From positions 186,001 to 250,000 of the forward strand of contig OZ176050.1 of NCBI GenBank assembly GCA_964247055.1: DNA of 64,000 nucleotides, given 5' to 3'. Position 1 is the first letter of the stretch, and each line of letters begins with the position of its first letter. The DNA is from Paragordius varius (taxonomy: Eukaryota > Nematomorpha). Positions 38,840 to 53,158 of this stretch are shown here, piece after piece. The notes under the pieces are model-generated. The model had not been told where the DNA came from. It saw only the letters and a program-made list of their open reading frames with translations, and ran no database searches. Made by a program: the position numbers and the translations under genes.

Positions 38840-40208
38840 ATGGCTACCTAAAATCCAAATTTGATCAGGTGATGTCACTATAATTTTTTAACTATGGTAG
38901 TTCCATCATCACCCCAAATACTTTGGGGATCGGACTATAATTTTTATGAATTTTTTTAATATTTAAAAAATTTATTTTATACGATTTTAAAAATAAAAAT
39001 GGCTACCTAAAATCCAAATTTGATCAGGTGATGTCACCATAATTTTTTTTGGGTAGCCCTATGGTGGTTCCATCATCACCCCAAATATTTTCGAGATCGG
39101 AGTATAAATGTAATTTTTATGAATTTTTTAAATATTTAAAAAATTTATTTTATACGATTTTAAAAATAAAAATGGCTACCTAAAATCCAAATTTGATCAG
39201 GTGATGTCACCATAATTTTTTTTGGGTAGCCCTATGGTAGTTCCATCATCACCCCAAATATTGTCGAGATCGGAGTATAAATGTAATTTTTTTGAATTTT
39301 TTAAATATTTAAAAAATTTATTTTATACGATTTTAAAAATAAAAATGGCTACCTAAAATCCAAATTTGATCAGGTGATGTCACCATAATTTTTTTTGGGT
39401 AGCCCTATGGTAGTTCCATCATCACCCCAAATATTTTCGAGATCGGAGTATACATGTAATTTTTATGAATTTTTTAAATATTTAAAAAACTTATTTTATA
39501 CGATTTTAAAAATAAAAATGGCTACCTAAAATCCAAATTTGATCAGGTGATGTCACTATAATTTTTTTGGGTAGCCCTATGGTAGTTCCATCATCACCCC
39601 AAATATTTTCGAGATCGGAGTATAAATGTAATTTTTATGAATTTTATAAATATTTAAAAAATTTATTTTATACGATTTTAAAAATAAAAATGGCTACCTA
39701 AAATCCAAATTTGATCAGGTGATGTCACCATAATATTTTTTTGGGTAGCCCTATAGTAGTTCCATCATCACCCCAAATATTTTCGAGATCGGAGTATAAA
39801 TGTAATTTTTATGAATTTTTTAAATATTTAAAAAATTTATTTTATACGATTTTAAAAATAAAAATGGCTGCCTAAAATCCAAATTTGATCAGGTGATGTC
39901 ACCATAATTTTTTAAGGTAGCCCTATGGTAGTTCCATCATCACCCCAAATATTTTCGAGATCGGGGTATAAATGTAATTTTTATGAATTTTTTAAATATT
40001 TAAAAAATTTATTTTATACGATTTTAAAAATAAAAATGGCTACCTAAAATCCAAATTTGATCAGGTGATGTCACCATAATTTTTTTTGGGTAGCCCTATG
40101 GTAGTTCCATCATCACCCCAAATATTGTCGAGATCGGAGTATAAATGTAATTTTTTTGAATTTTTTAAATATTTAAAAAATTTATTTTATACGATTTTAA
40201 AAATAAAA
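38840..40208 (+). repeat. Eight-monomer copy of the 16193-17734 segment
   Basis: Markers TTAACTATGG (38888), GGTGGTTCC (39066), AACTT (39490), TTTTATAAAT (39641) and AATATTTTTTTGGG (39732) match the upstream copy. One 173-bp monomer is missing relative to that copy. Distant copies in the same orientation point to segmental amplification or to a large ancestral HOR that was later rearranged. Confidence 0.88.
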
Positions 40209-40553
40209 ATGGCTACCTAAAATCCAAATTTGATCAGGTGATGTCACCATAATTTTTTTTGGGTAGCCCTATGGTAGTTCCATCATCACCCCAAATATTT
40301 TCGAGATCGGAGTATAAATGTAATTTTTATGAATTTTTTAAATATTTAAAAAATTTATTTTATACGATTTTAAAAATAAAAATGGCTACCTAAAATCCAA
40401 ATTTGATCAGGTGATGTCCCATAATTTTTTTTGGGTAGCCCTATGGTAGTTCCATCATCACCCCAAATATTTTCGAGATCGGAGTATAAATGTAATTTTT
40501 ATGAATTTTTTAAATATTTAAAAAATTTATTTTATACGATTTTAAAAATAAAA

Positions 40554-43500
40554 ATGGCTACCTAAAATCCAAATTTGATCAGGTGATGTCACCATAATTT
40601 TTTTTGGGTAGCCCTATGGTAGTTCCATCATCACCCCAAATATTGTCGAGATCGGAGTATAAATGTAATTTTTTTGAATTTTTTAAATATTTAAAAATAT
40701 TATTTTATACGATTTTAAAAATAAAAATGGCTACCTAAAATCCAAATTTGATCAGGTGATGTCGCCATAATTTTTTTTGGGTAGCCCTATAGTAGTTCCA
40801 TCATCACCCCAAATATTTTCGAGATCGGAGTATAAATGTAATTTTTATGAATTTTTTAAATATTTAAAAAATTTATTTTATACGATTTTAAAAATAAAAA
40901 TGGCTACCTAAAATCCAAATTTGATCAGGTGATGTCACCATAATTTTTTAAGGTAGCCCTATGGTAGTTCCATCATCACCCCAAATATTTTCGAGATCGG
41001 GGTATAAATGTAATTTTTATGAAGTTTTTAAATATTTAAAAAATTTATTTTATACGATTTTAAAAATAAAAATGGCTACCTAAAATCCAAATTTGATCAG
41101 GTGATGTCACCATAATTTTTTTTGGGTAGCCCTATGGTAGTTCCATCATCACCCCAAATATTTTCGAGATCGGAGTATAAATCTAATTTTTATGAATTTT
41201 TTAAATATTTAAAAAATTTATTTTATACGATTTTAAAAATAAAAATGGCTACCTAAAATCCAAATTTGATCAGGTGATGTCACCATAATTTTTTTTGGGT
41301 AGCCCTATGGTAGTTCCATCATCACCCCAAATATTTTCGAGATCGGAGTATAAATGTAATTTTTATGAATTTTTTAAATATTTAAAAAATTTATTTTATA
41401 CGATTTTAAAAATAAAAATGGCTACCTAAAATCCAAATTTGATCAGGTGATGTCACCATAATTTTTTTTGGGTAGCCCTATGGTAGTTCCATCATCACCC
41501 CAAATATTGTCGAGATCGGAGTATAAATGTAATTTTTTTGAATTTTTTAAATATTTAAAAATATTATTTTATACGATTTTAAAAATAAAAATGGCTACCT
41601 AAAATCCAAATTTGATCAGGTGATGTCGCCATAATTTTTTTTGGGTAGCCCTATAGTAGTTCCATCATCACCCCAAATATTTTCGAGATCGGAGTATAAA
41701 TGTAATTTTTATGAATTTTTTAAATATTTAAAAAATTTATTTTATACGATTTTAAAAATAAAAATGGCTACCTAAAATCCAAATTTGATCAGGTGATGTC
41801 ACCATAATTTTTTAAGGTAGCCCTATGGTAGTTCCATCATCACCCCAAATATTTTCGAGATCGGGGTATAAATGTAATTTTTATGAATTTTTTAAATATT
41901 TAAAAAATTTATTTTATACGATTTTAAAAATAAAAATGGCTACCTAAAATCCAAATTTGATCAGGTGATGTCACCATAATTTTTTTTGGGTAGCCCTATG
42001 GTAGTTCCATCATCACCCCAAATATTGTCGAGATCGGAGTATAAATGTAATTTTTTTGAATTTTTAAAATATTTAAAAAATTTATTTTATACGATTTTAA
42101 AAATAAAAATGGCTACCCAAAATCCAAATTTGATCAGGTGATGTCGTCATAATTTTTTTTGGGTAGCCCTATGGTAGTTCCATCATCACCCCAAATATTT
42201 TGGGGATCGGACTATAAATGTAATTTTTATGAAGTTTTTAAATATTTAAAAAATTTATTTTATACGATTTTAAAAATAAAAATGGCTACCTAAAATCCAA
42301 ATTTGATCAGGTGATGTCACCATAATTTTTTTTGGGTAGCCCTATGGTAGTTCCATCATCACCCCAAATATTTTCGAGATCGGAGTATAAATGTAATTTT
42401 TATGAATTTTTTAAATATTTAAAAAATTTATTTTATACGATTTTAAAAATAAAAATGGCTACCTAAAATCCAAATTTGATCAGGTGATGTCACCATAATT
42501 TTTTTTGGGTAGCCCTATGGTAGTTCCATCATCACCCCAAATATTTTCGAGATCGGAGTATAAATGTAATTTTTATGAATTTTTTAAATATTTAAAAAAT
42601 TTATTTTATACGATTTTAAAAATAAAAATGGCTACCTAAAATCCAAATTTGATCAGGTGATGTCACCATAATTTTTTTTGGGTAGCCCTATGGTAGTTCC
42701 ATCATCACCCCAAATATTGTCGAGATCGGAGTATAAATGTAATTTTTTTGAATTTTTTAAATATTTAAAAATATTATTTTATACGATTTTAAAAATAAAA
42801 ATGGCTACCTAAAATCCAAATTTGATCAGGTGATGTCGCCATAATTTTTTTTGGGTAGCCCTATAGTAGTTCCATCATCACCCCAAATATTTTCGAGATC
42901 GGAGTATAAATGTAATTTTTATGAATTTTTTAAATATTTAAAAAATTTATTTTATACGATTTTAAAAATAAAAATGGCTACCTAAAATCCAAATTTGATC
43001 AGGTGATGTCACCATAATTTTTTAAGGTAGCCCTATGGTAGTTCCATCATCACCCCAAATATTTTCGAGATCGGGGTATAAATGTAATTTTTATGAATTT
43101 TTTAAATATTTAAAAAATTTATTTTATACGATTTTAAAAATAAAAATGGCTACCTAAAATCCAAATTTGATCAGGTGATGTCACCATAATTTTTTTTGGG
43201 TAGCCCTATGGTAGTTCCATCATCACCCCAAATATTGTCGAGATCGGGGTATAAATGTAATTTTTTTGAATTTTTTAAATATTTAAAAAATTTATTTTAT
43301 ACGATTTTAAAAATAAAAATGGCTACATAAAATCCAAATTTGATCAGGTGATGTCGTCATAATTTTTTTTGGGTAGCCCTATGGTAGTTCCATCATCACC
43401 CCAAATATTTTGGGGATCGGACTATAAATGTAATTTTTATGAAGTTTTTAAATATTTAAAAAATTTATTTTATACGATTTTAAAAATAAAAATGGCTACC

Positions 43501-43664
43501 TAAAATCCAAATTTGATCAGGTGATGTCACCATAATTTTTTTTGGGTAGCCCTATGGTAGTTCCATCATCACCCCAAATATTTTCGAGATCGGAGTATAA
43601 ATGTAATTTTTATGAATTTTTTAAATATTTAAAAAATTTATTTTATACGATTTTAAAAATAAAA
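40554..43664 (+). repeat. Nested 5-, 7- and 6-monomer higher-order blocks
   Basis: Three blocks each start with a TTGTCGAG/AAAAATATT monomer: 40554-41417 (5 monomers, 864 bp), 41418-42627 (7, 1,210 bp) and 42628-43664 (6, 1,037 bp). The full order is AAAAATATT, ATAGTAG, AAGGTAG/GGGGTAT, TTGTCGAG, GTCGTC/GAAG and two CGAG monomers. The 5-mer lacks the TTGTCGAG and GTCGTC pair, and the 6-mer lacks one CGAG monomer. The changes CTACCCAAAA (42114) and CTACATAAAA (43323) mark the GTCGTC monomers. Confidence 0.92.
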
Positions 43665-44010
43665 ATGGCTACCTAAAATCCAAATTTGATCAGGTGATGT
43701 CACCATAATTTTTTTTGGGTAGCCCTATGGTAGTTCCATCATCACCCCAAATATTGTCGAGATCGGAGTATAAATGTAATTTTTTTGAATTTTTTAAATA
43801 TTTAAAAATATTATTTTATACGATTTTAAAAATAAAAATGGCTACCTAAAATCCAAATTTGATCTAGTGATGTCGCCATAATTTTTTTTGGGTAGCCCTA
43901 TAGTAGTTCCATCATCACCCCAAATATTTTCGAGATCGGAGTATAAAAGTAATTTTTATGAATTTTTTAAATATTTAAAAAATTTATTTTATACGATTTT
44001 AAAAATAAAA

Positions 44011-46074
44011 ATGGCTACCTAAAATCCAAATTTGATCAGGTGATGTCACCATAATTTTTTTTGGGTAGCCCTATGGTAGTTCCATCATCACCCCAAATAT
44101 TTTCGAGATCGGAATATAAATGTAATTTTTATGAATTTTTTAAATATTTAAAAAATTTATTTTATACGATTTTAAAAATAAAAATGGCTACCTAAAATCC
44201 AAATTTGATCAGGTGATGTCACCATAATTTTTTTTGGGTAGCCCTATGGTAGTTCCATCATCACCCCAAATATTGTCGAGATCGGAGTATAAATGTAATT
44301 TTTTTGAATTTTTTAAATATTTAAAAAATTTATTTTATACGATTTTAAAAATAAAAATGGCTACCTAAAATCCAAATTTGATCAGGTGATGTCGCCATAA
44401 TTTTTTTTGGGTAGCCCTATGGTAGTTCCATCATCACCCCAAATATTTTCGAGATCGGAGTATAAATGTAATTTTTATGAATTTTTTAAATATTTAAAAA
44501 ATTTATTTTATACGATTTTAAAAATAAAAATGGCTACCTAAAATCCAAATTTGATCAGGTGATATCACCATAATTTTTTTTGGGTAGCCCTATGGTAGTT
44601 CCATCATCACCCCAAATATTTTCGAGATCGGAGTATAAATGTAATTTTTATGAATTTTTTAAATATTTAAAAAATTTATTTTATACGATTTTAAAAATAA
44701 AAATGGCTACCTAAAATCCAAATTTGATCAGGTGATGTCACCATAATTTTTTTTGGGTAGCCCTATGTTAGTTCCATCATTACCCCAAATATTTTCGAGA
44801 TCGGAGTATAAATGTAATTTTTATGAATTTTTTAAATATTTAAAAAATTTATTTTATACGATTTTATAAATAAAAATGGCTACCTAAAATCCAAATTTGA
44901 TCAGGTGATGTCACCATAATTTTTTTTGGGTAGCCCTATGTTAGTTCCATCATCACCCCAAATATTTTCGAGATCGGAGTATAAATGTAATTTTTATGAA
45001 TTTTTTAAATATTTAAAAAATTTATTTTATACGATTTTAAAAATAAAAATGGCTACCTAAAATCCAAATTTGATCAGGTGATGTCACTATAATTTTTTTG
45101 GGTAGCCCTATGGTAGTTCCATCATCACCCCAAATATTTTGGGGATCGGACTATAAATGTAATTTTTATGAATTTTTTAAATATTTAAAAAATTAATTTT
45201 ATACGATTTTAAAAAATGGCTACCTAAAATCCAAATTTGATCAGGTGATGTCACCATAATTTTTTTTGGGTAGCCCTATGGTAGTTCCATCATCACCCCA
45301 AATATTTTCGAGATCAGAGTATAAATGTAATTTTTATGAATTTTTTAAATATTTAAAAAATTTATTTTATACGATTTTAAAAATAAAAATGGCTACCTAA
45401 AATCCAAATTTGATCAGGTGATGTCACTATAATTTTTTTGGGTAGCCCTATGGTAGTTCCATCATCACCCCAAATATTTTGGGGATCGGACTATAAATGT
45501 AATTTTTATGAATTTTTTAAATATTTAAAAAATTTATTTTATACGATTTTAAAAAATGGCTTCCTAAAATCCAAATTTGATCAGGTGATGTCACCATAAT
45601 TTTTTTTGGGTAGCCCTATGGTAGTTCCATCATCACCCCAAATATTTTCGAGATCAGAGTATAAATGTAATTTTTATGAATTTTTTAAATATTTAAAAAA
45701 TTTATTTTATACGATTTTAAAAATAAAAATGGCTATCCTAAAATCCAAATTTGATCAGGTGATGTCACTATAATTTTTTTGGGTAGCCCTATGGTAGTTC
45801 CATCATCACCCCAAATATTTTCGAGATCGGAGTATAAATGTAATGTTTATGAATTTTTTAAATATTTAAAAAATTTATTTTATACGATTTTAAAAATAAA
45901 AATGGCTACCTAAAATCCAAATTTGATCAGGTGATGTCACCATAATTTTTTTTGGGTAGCCCTATGGTAGTTCCATCATCACCCCAAATATTTTCGAGAT
46001 CGGAGTATAAATGTATTTTTTATGAATTTTTTAAATATTTAAAAAATTTATTTTATACGATTTTAAAAATAAAA
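44011..46074 (+). repeat. 12-monomer segment, copy 2 (2,064 bp)
   Basis: Copy of 36431-38494 with the marker set at 44561, 44861, 45216, near 45559, 45731 and 46011. Twelve monomers total 2,064 bp in both copies. Only scattered substitutions separate them, for example CAAATGATG against CAGGTGATG in the second monomer and AATTAATTTT near 45195. The copies diverge in monomer order on both sides. Confidence 0.92.
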
Positions 46075-49000
46075 ATGGCTACCTAAAATCCAAATTTGAT
46101 CAGGTGATGTCACCATAATTTTTTTTGGGTAGCCCTATGGTAGTTCCATCATCACCCCAAATATTTTCGAGATCGGAGTATAAATGTATTTTTTATGAAT
46201 TTTTTAAATATTTAAAAAATTTATTTTATACGATTTTAAAAATAAAAATGGCTACCTAAAATCCAAATTTGATCAGGTGATGTCACCATAATTTTTTTTG
46301 GGTAGCCCTATGGTAGTTCCATCATCACCCCAAATATTGTCGAGATCGGAGTATAAATGTAATTTTTTTGAATTTTTTAAATATTTAAAAAATTTATTTT
46401 ATACGATTTTAAAAATAAAAATGGCTACCTAAAATCCAAATTTGATCAGGTGATGTCGCCATAATTTTTTTTGGGTAGCCCTATGGTAGTTCCATCATCA
46501 CCCCAAATATTTTGGGGATCGGACTATAAATGTAATTTTTATGAAGTTTTTAAATAATTAAAAAATTTATTTTATACGATTTTAAAAATAAAAATGGCTA
46601 CCTAAAATCCAAATTTGATCAGGTGATGTCACCATAATTTTTTTTGGGTAGCCCTATGGTAGTTCCATCATCACCCCAAATATTTTCGAGATCGGAGTAT
46701 AAATGTAATTTTTATGAATTTTTTAAATATTTAAAAAACTTATTTTATACGATTTTAAAAATAAAAATGGCTACCTAAAATCCAAATTTGATCAGGTGAT
46801 GTCACTATAATTTTTTTGGGTAGCCCTATGGTAGTTCCATCATCACCCCAAATATTTTCGAGATCGGAGTATAAATGTAATTTTTATGAATTTTATAAAT
46901 TTTTAAAAAATTTATTTTATACGATTTTAAAAATAAAAATGGCTACCTAAAATCCAAATTTGATCAGGTGATGTCACCATAATATTTTTTTGGGTAGCCC
47001 TATAGTAGTTCCATCATCACCCCAAATATTTTCGAGATCGGAGTATAAATGTAATTTTTATGAATTTTTTAAATATTTAAAAAATTTATTTTATACGATT
47101 TTAAAAATAAAAATGGCTACCTAAAATCCAAATTTGATCAGGTGATGTCACCATAATTTTTTTTGGGTAGCCCTATGGTAGTTCCATCATCACCCCAAAT
47201 ATTGTCGAGATCGGAGTATAAATGTAATTTTTTTGAATTTTTTAAATATTTAAAAATATTATTTTATACGATTTTAAAAATAAAAATGGCTACCTAAAAT
47301 CCAAATTTGATCAGGTGATGTCACCATAATTTTTTTTGGGTAGCCCTATGGTAGTTCCATCATCACCCCAAATATTGTCGAGATCGGAGTATAAATGTAA
47401 TTTTTTTGAATTTTTTAAATATTTAAAAAATTTATTTTATACGATTTTAAAAATAAAAATGGCTACCTAAAATCCAAATTTGATCAGGTGATGTCGTCAT
47501 AATTTTTTTTGGGTAGCCCTATGGTAGTTCCATCATCACCCCAAATATTTTGGGGATCGGACTATAAATGTAATTTTTATGAAGTTTTTAAATATTTAAA
47601 AAATTTATTTTATACGATTTTAAAAATAAAAATGGCTACCTAAAATCCAAATTTGATCAGGTGATGTCACCATAATTTTTTTTGGGTAGCCCTATGGTAG
47701 TTCCATCATCACCCCAAATATTTTCGAGATCGGAGTATAAATGTAATTTTTATGAATTTTTTAAATATTTAAAAAATTTATTTTATACGATTTTAAAAAT
47801 AAAAATGGCTACCTAAAATCCAAATTTGATCAGGTGATGTCACCATAATTTTTTTTGGGTAGCCCTATGGTAGTTCCATCATCACCCCAAATATTTTCGA
47901 GATCGGAGTATAAATGTAATTTTTATGAATTTTTTAAATATTTAAAAAATTTATTTTATACGATTTTAAAAATAAAAATGGCTACCTAAAATCCAAATTT
48001 GATCAGGTGATGTCACCATAATTTTTTTTGGGTAGCCCTATGGTAGTTCCATCATCACCGCAAATATTGTCGAGATCGGAGTATAAATGTAATTTTTTTG
48101 AATTTTTTAAATATTTAAAAATATTATTTTATACCATTTTAAAAATAAAAATGGCTACCTAAAATCCAAATTTGATCAGGTGATGTCGCCATAATTTTTT
48201 TTGGGTAGCCCTATAGTAGTTCCATCATCACCCCAAATATTTTCGAGATCGGAGTATAAATGTAATTTTTATGAATTTTTTAAATATTTAAAAAATTTAT
48301 TTTATACGATTTTAAAAATAATAATGGCTACCTAAAATCCAAATTTGATCAGGTGATGTCACCATAATTTTTTAAGGTAGCCCTATGGTAGTTCCATCAT
48401 CACCCCAAATATTTTCGAGATCGGGGTATAAATGTAATTTTTATGAATTTTTTAAATATTTAAAAAATTTATTTTATACGATTTTAAAAATAAAAATGGC
48501 TACCTAAAATCCAAATTTGATCAGGTGATGTCACCATAATTTTTTTTGGGTAGCCCTATGGTAGTTCCATCATCACCCCAAATATTGTCGAGATCGGAGT
48601 ATAAATGTAATTTTTTTGAATTTTTTAAATATTTAAAAAATTTATTTTATACGATTTTAAAAATAAAAATGGCTACCTAAAATCCAAATTTGATCAGGTG
48701 ATGTCGTCATAATTTTTTTTGGGTAGCCCTATGGTAGTTCCATCATCACCCCAAATATTTTCGAGATCGGAGTATAAATGTAATTTTTATGAATTTTTTA
48801 AATATTTAAAAAATTTATTTTATACGATTTTAAAAATAAAAATGGCTACCTAAAATCCAAATTTGATCAGGTGATGTCACCATAATTTTTTTGGGTAGCC
48901 CTATGGTAGTTCCATCATCACCCCGAATACTTTGGGGATCGGACTATAAATGTAATTTTTTTGAATTTTTTAAATATTTAAAAAATTTATTTTATACGAT

Positions 49001-50743
49001 TTTAAAAATAAAAATGGCTACCTAAAATCCAAATTTGATCAGGTGATGTCACCATAATTTTTTTTGGGTAGCCCTATGGTAGTTCCATCATCACCCCAAA
49101 TATTGTCGAGATCGGAGTATAAATGTAATTTTTTTGAATTTTTTAAATATTTAAAAATATTATTTTATACGATTTTAAAAATAAAAATGGCTACCTAAAA
49201 TCCAAATTTGATCAGGTGATGTCACCATAATTTTTTTTGGGTAGCCCTATGGTAGTTCCATCATCACCCCAAATATTGTCGAGATCGGAGTATAAATGTA
49301 ATTTTTTTGAATTTTTTAAATATTTAAAAAATTTATTTTATTCGATTTTAAAAATAAAAATGGCTACCTAAAATCCAAATTTGATCAGGTGATGTCGTCA
49401 TAATTTTTTTTGGGTAGCCCTATGGTAGTTCCATCATCACCCCAAATATTTTGGGGATCGGACTATAAATGTAATTTTTATGAAGTTTTTAAATATTTAA
49501 AAAATTTATTTTATACGATTTTAAAAATAAAAATGGCTACCTAAAATCCAAATTTGATCAGGTGATGTCACCATAATTTTTTTTGGGTAGCCCTATGGTA
49601 GTTCCATCATCACCCCAAATATTTTCGAGATCGGAGTATAAATGTAATTTTTATGAATTTTTTAAATATTTAAAAAATTTATTTTATACGATTTTAAAAA
49701 TAAAAATGGCTACCTAAAATCCAAATTTGATCAGGTGATGTCACCATAATTTTTTTTGGGTAGCCCTATGGTAGTTCCATCATCACCCCAAATATTTTCG
49801 AGATCGGAGTATAAATGTAATTTTTATGAATTTTTTAAATATTTAAAAAATTTATTTTATACGATTTTAAAAATAAAAATGGCTACCTAAAATCCAAATT
49901 TGATCAGGTGATGTCGCCATATTTTTTTTTGCGTAGCCCTATGGTAGTTCCATCATCACCCCAAATATTTTGGGGATCGGACTATAAATGTAATTTTTAT
50001 GAATTTTTTAAATATTTAAAAAATTTATTTTATACGATTTTAAAAATAAAAATGGCTACCTAAAATCCAAATTTGATCAGGTGATGTCACCATAATTTTT
50101 TTTGGGTAGCCCTATGGTAGTTCCATCATCACCCCAAATATTTTCGAGATCGGAATATAAATGTAATTTTTATGAATTTTTTAAATATTTAAAAAATTTA
50201 TTTTATACGATTTTAAAAATAAAAATGGCTACCTAAAATCCAAATTTGATCAAATGATGTCACCATAATTTTTTTTGGGTAGCCCTATGGTAGTTCCATC
50301 ATCACCCCAAATATTTTCGAGATCGGGGTATAAATGTAATTTTTATGAATTTTTTAAATATTTAAAAAATTTATTTTATACGATTTTAAAAATAAAAATG
50401 GCTACCTAAAATCCAAATTTGATCAGGTGATGTCACCATAATTTTTTTTGGGTAGCCCTATGGTAGTTCCATCATCACCCCAAATATTGTCGAGATCGGA
50501 GTATAAATGTAATTTTTTTGAATTTTTTAAATATTTAAAAAATTTATTTTATACGATTTTAAAAATAAAAATGGCTACCTAAAATCCAAATTTGATCAGG
50601 TGATGTCGTCATAATTTTTTTTGGGTAGCCCTATGGTAGTTCCATCATCACCCCAAATATTTTCGAGATCGGAGTATAAATGTAATTTTTATGAATTTTT
50701 TAAATATTTAAAAAATTTATTTTATACGATTTTAAAAATAAAA
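46075..50743 (+). repeat. Mixed block of the same variant classes with partial HOR copies
   Basis: It begins with consensus-like and TTGTCGAG monomers, then a third partial copy of the AAAAAACTT / TTTTATAAAT / AATATTTTTTTGGG / ATAGTAG series (about 46.6-47.1 kb). Next come series resembling the 7-mer of 41.4 kb (47.1-48.8 kb and again 49.0-49.9 kb). Private changes include TATACCATTTT near 48135, ATAATGGCT near 48322 and TTATTCGATT near 49339. No non-satellite sequence. Confidence 0.85.
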
Positions 50744-52809
50744 ATGGCTACCTAAAATCCAAATTTGATCAGGTGATGTCACCATAATTTTTTTGGGTAG
50801 CCCTATGGTAGTTCCATCATCACCCCGAATACTTTGGGGATCGGACTATAAATGTAATTTTTTTGAATTTTTTAAATATTTAAAAAATTTATTTTATACG
50901 ATTTTAAAAATAAAAATGGCTACCTAAAATCCAAATTTGATCAGGTGATGTCGCCATAATTTTTTTTGCGTAGCCCTATGGTAGTTCCATCATCACCCCA
51001 AATATTTTGGGGATCGGACTATAAATGTAATTTTTATGAATTTTTTAAATATTTAAAAAATTTATTTTATACGATTTTAAAAATAAAAATGGCTACCTAA
51101 AATCCAAATTTGATCAGGTGATGTCACCATAATTTTTTTTGGGTAGCCCTATGGTAGTTCCATCATCACCCCGAATACTTTGGGGATCGGACTATAAATG
51201 TAATATTTTAGAATTTTTTAAATATTTAAAAAATTTATTTTATACGATTTTAAAAATAAAAATGGCTACCTAAAATCCAAATTTGATCAGGTGATGTCGC
51301 CATAATTTTTTTTGCGTAGCCCTATGGTAGTTCCATCATCACCCCAAATATTTTGGGGATCGGACTATAAATGTAATTTTTATGAATTTTTTAAATATTT
51401 AAAAAATTTATTTTATACGATTTTAAAAATAAAAATGGCTACCTAAAATCCAAATTTGATCAGGTGATGTCACCATAATTTTTTTTGGGTAGCCCTATGG
51501 TAGTTCCATCATCACCCCAAATATTTTCGAGATCGGAGTATAAATGTAATTTTTATGAATTTTTTAAATATTTAAAAAATTTATTTTATACGATTTTAAA
51601 AATAAAAATGGCTACCTAAAATCCAAATTTGATCAGGTGATGTCACTATAATTTTTTTGGGTAGCCCTATGGTAGTTCCATCATCACCCCAAATATTTTC
51701 GAGATCGGAGTATAAATGTAATTTTTATGAATTTTTTAAATATTTAAAAAATTTATTTTATACGATTTTAAAAATAAAAATGGCTACCTAAAATCCAAAT
51801 TTGATCAGGTGATGTCACCATAATTTTTTTTGGGTAGCCCTATGGTAGTTCCATCATCACCCCAAATATTTTCGAGATCGGAGTATAAATGTATTTTTTA
51901 TGAATTTTTTAAATATTTAAAAAATTTATTTTATACGATTTTAAAAATAAAAATGGCTAACTAAAATCCAAATTTGATCAGGTGATGTCGCCATAATTTT
52001 TTTTGGGTAGCCCTATGGTAGTTCCATCATCACCCCAAATATTTTCGAGATCGGAGTATAAATGTAATTTTTTTGAATTTTTTAAATATTTAAAAAATTT
52101 ATTTTATACGATTTTAAAAATAAAAATGGCTACCTAAAATCCAAATTTGATCAGGTGATGTCGCCATAATTTTTTTTGCGTAGCCCTATGGTAGTTCCAT
52201 CATCCCCCAAATATTTTGGGGATCGGACTATAAATGTAATTTTTATGAATTTTTTAAATATTTAAAAAATTTATTTTATACGATTTTAAAAATAAAAATG
52301 GCTACCTAAAATCCAAATTTGATCAGGTGATGTCATTATAATTTTTTTTGGGTAGCCCTATGGTAGTTCCATCATCACCCCAAATATTTTCGAGATCGGA
52401 GTATAAATGTAATTTTTATGAATTTTTTAAATATTTAAAAAATTTATTTTATACGATTTTAAAAATAAAAATGGCTACCTAAAATCCAAATTTGATCAGG
52501 TGATGTCACTATAATTTTTTTGGGTAGCCCTATGGTAGTTCCATCATCACCCCAAATATTTTCGAGATCGGAGTATAAATGTAATTTTTATGAATTTTTT
52601 AAATATTTAAAAAATTTATTTTATACGATTTTAAAAATAAAAATGGCTACCTAAAATCCAAATTTGATCAGGTGATGTGGCCATAATTTTTTTTGCGTAG
52701 CCCTATGGTAGTTCCATCATCACCCCAAATATTTTCGAGATCGGAATATAAATGTAATTTTTATGAATTTTTTAAATATTTAAAAAATTTATTTTATACG
52801 ATTTTAAAA

Positions 52810-53158
52810 ATAAAAATGGCTACCTAAAATCCAAATTTGATCAGGTGATGTCACCATAATTTTTTTGGGTAGCCCTATGGTAGTTCCATCATCACCCCAA
52901 ATATTGTCGACATAGGAGTATAAATGTAATTTTTATGAATTTTTTAAATATTTAAAAAATTTATTTTATACGATATTAAAAATAAAAATGGCTACCTAAA
53001 ATCCAAATTTAATCAGGTGATGTCACCATAATTTTTTTGGGTAGCCCTATAGTAGTTCCATCATCACCCCAAATATTTCCGAGATCGGAGTATAAATGTA
53101 ATTTTTATGAATTTTTTAAATATTTAAAAAATTTATTTTATACGATTTTAAAAATAAA
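52810..53158 (+). repeat. Two-monomer marker block TTGTCGACAT + TTTAATCAGG, first of four copies
   Basis: The first monomer has GTCGACATAGG (52906) and ACGATATTAAA. The second has TTTAATCAGG, ATAGTAG and TTTCCGAG. Copies lie near 56090, 57300 and 62640, with GTCGACAT at 56183, 57391 and 62734 (offsets 3,277, 1,208 and 5,343 bp). The first two read ATAGG and the last two ATCGG, which groups them into two pairs. Confidence 0.88.
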
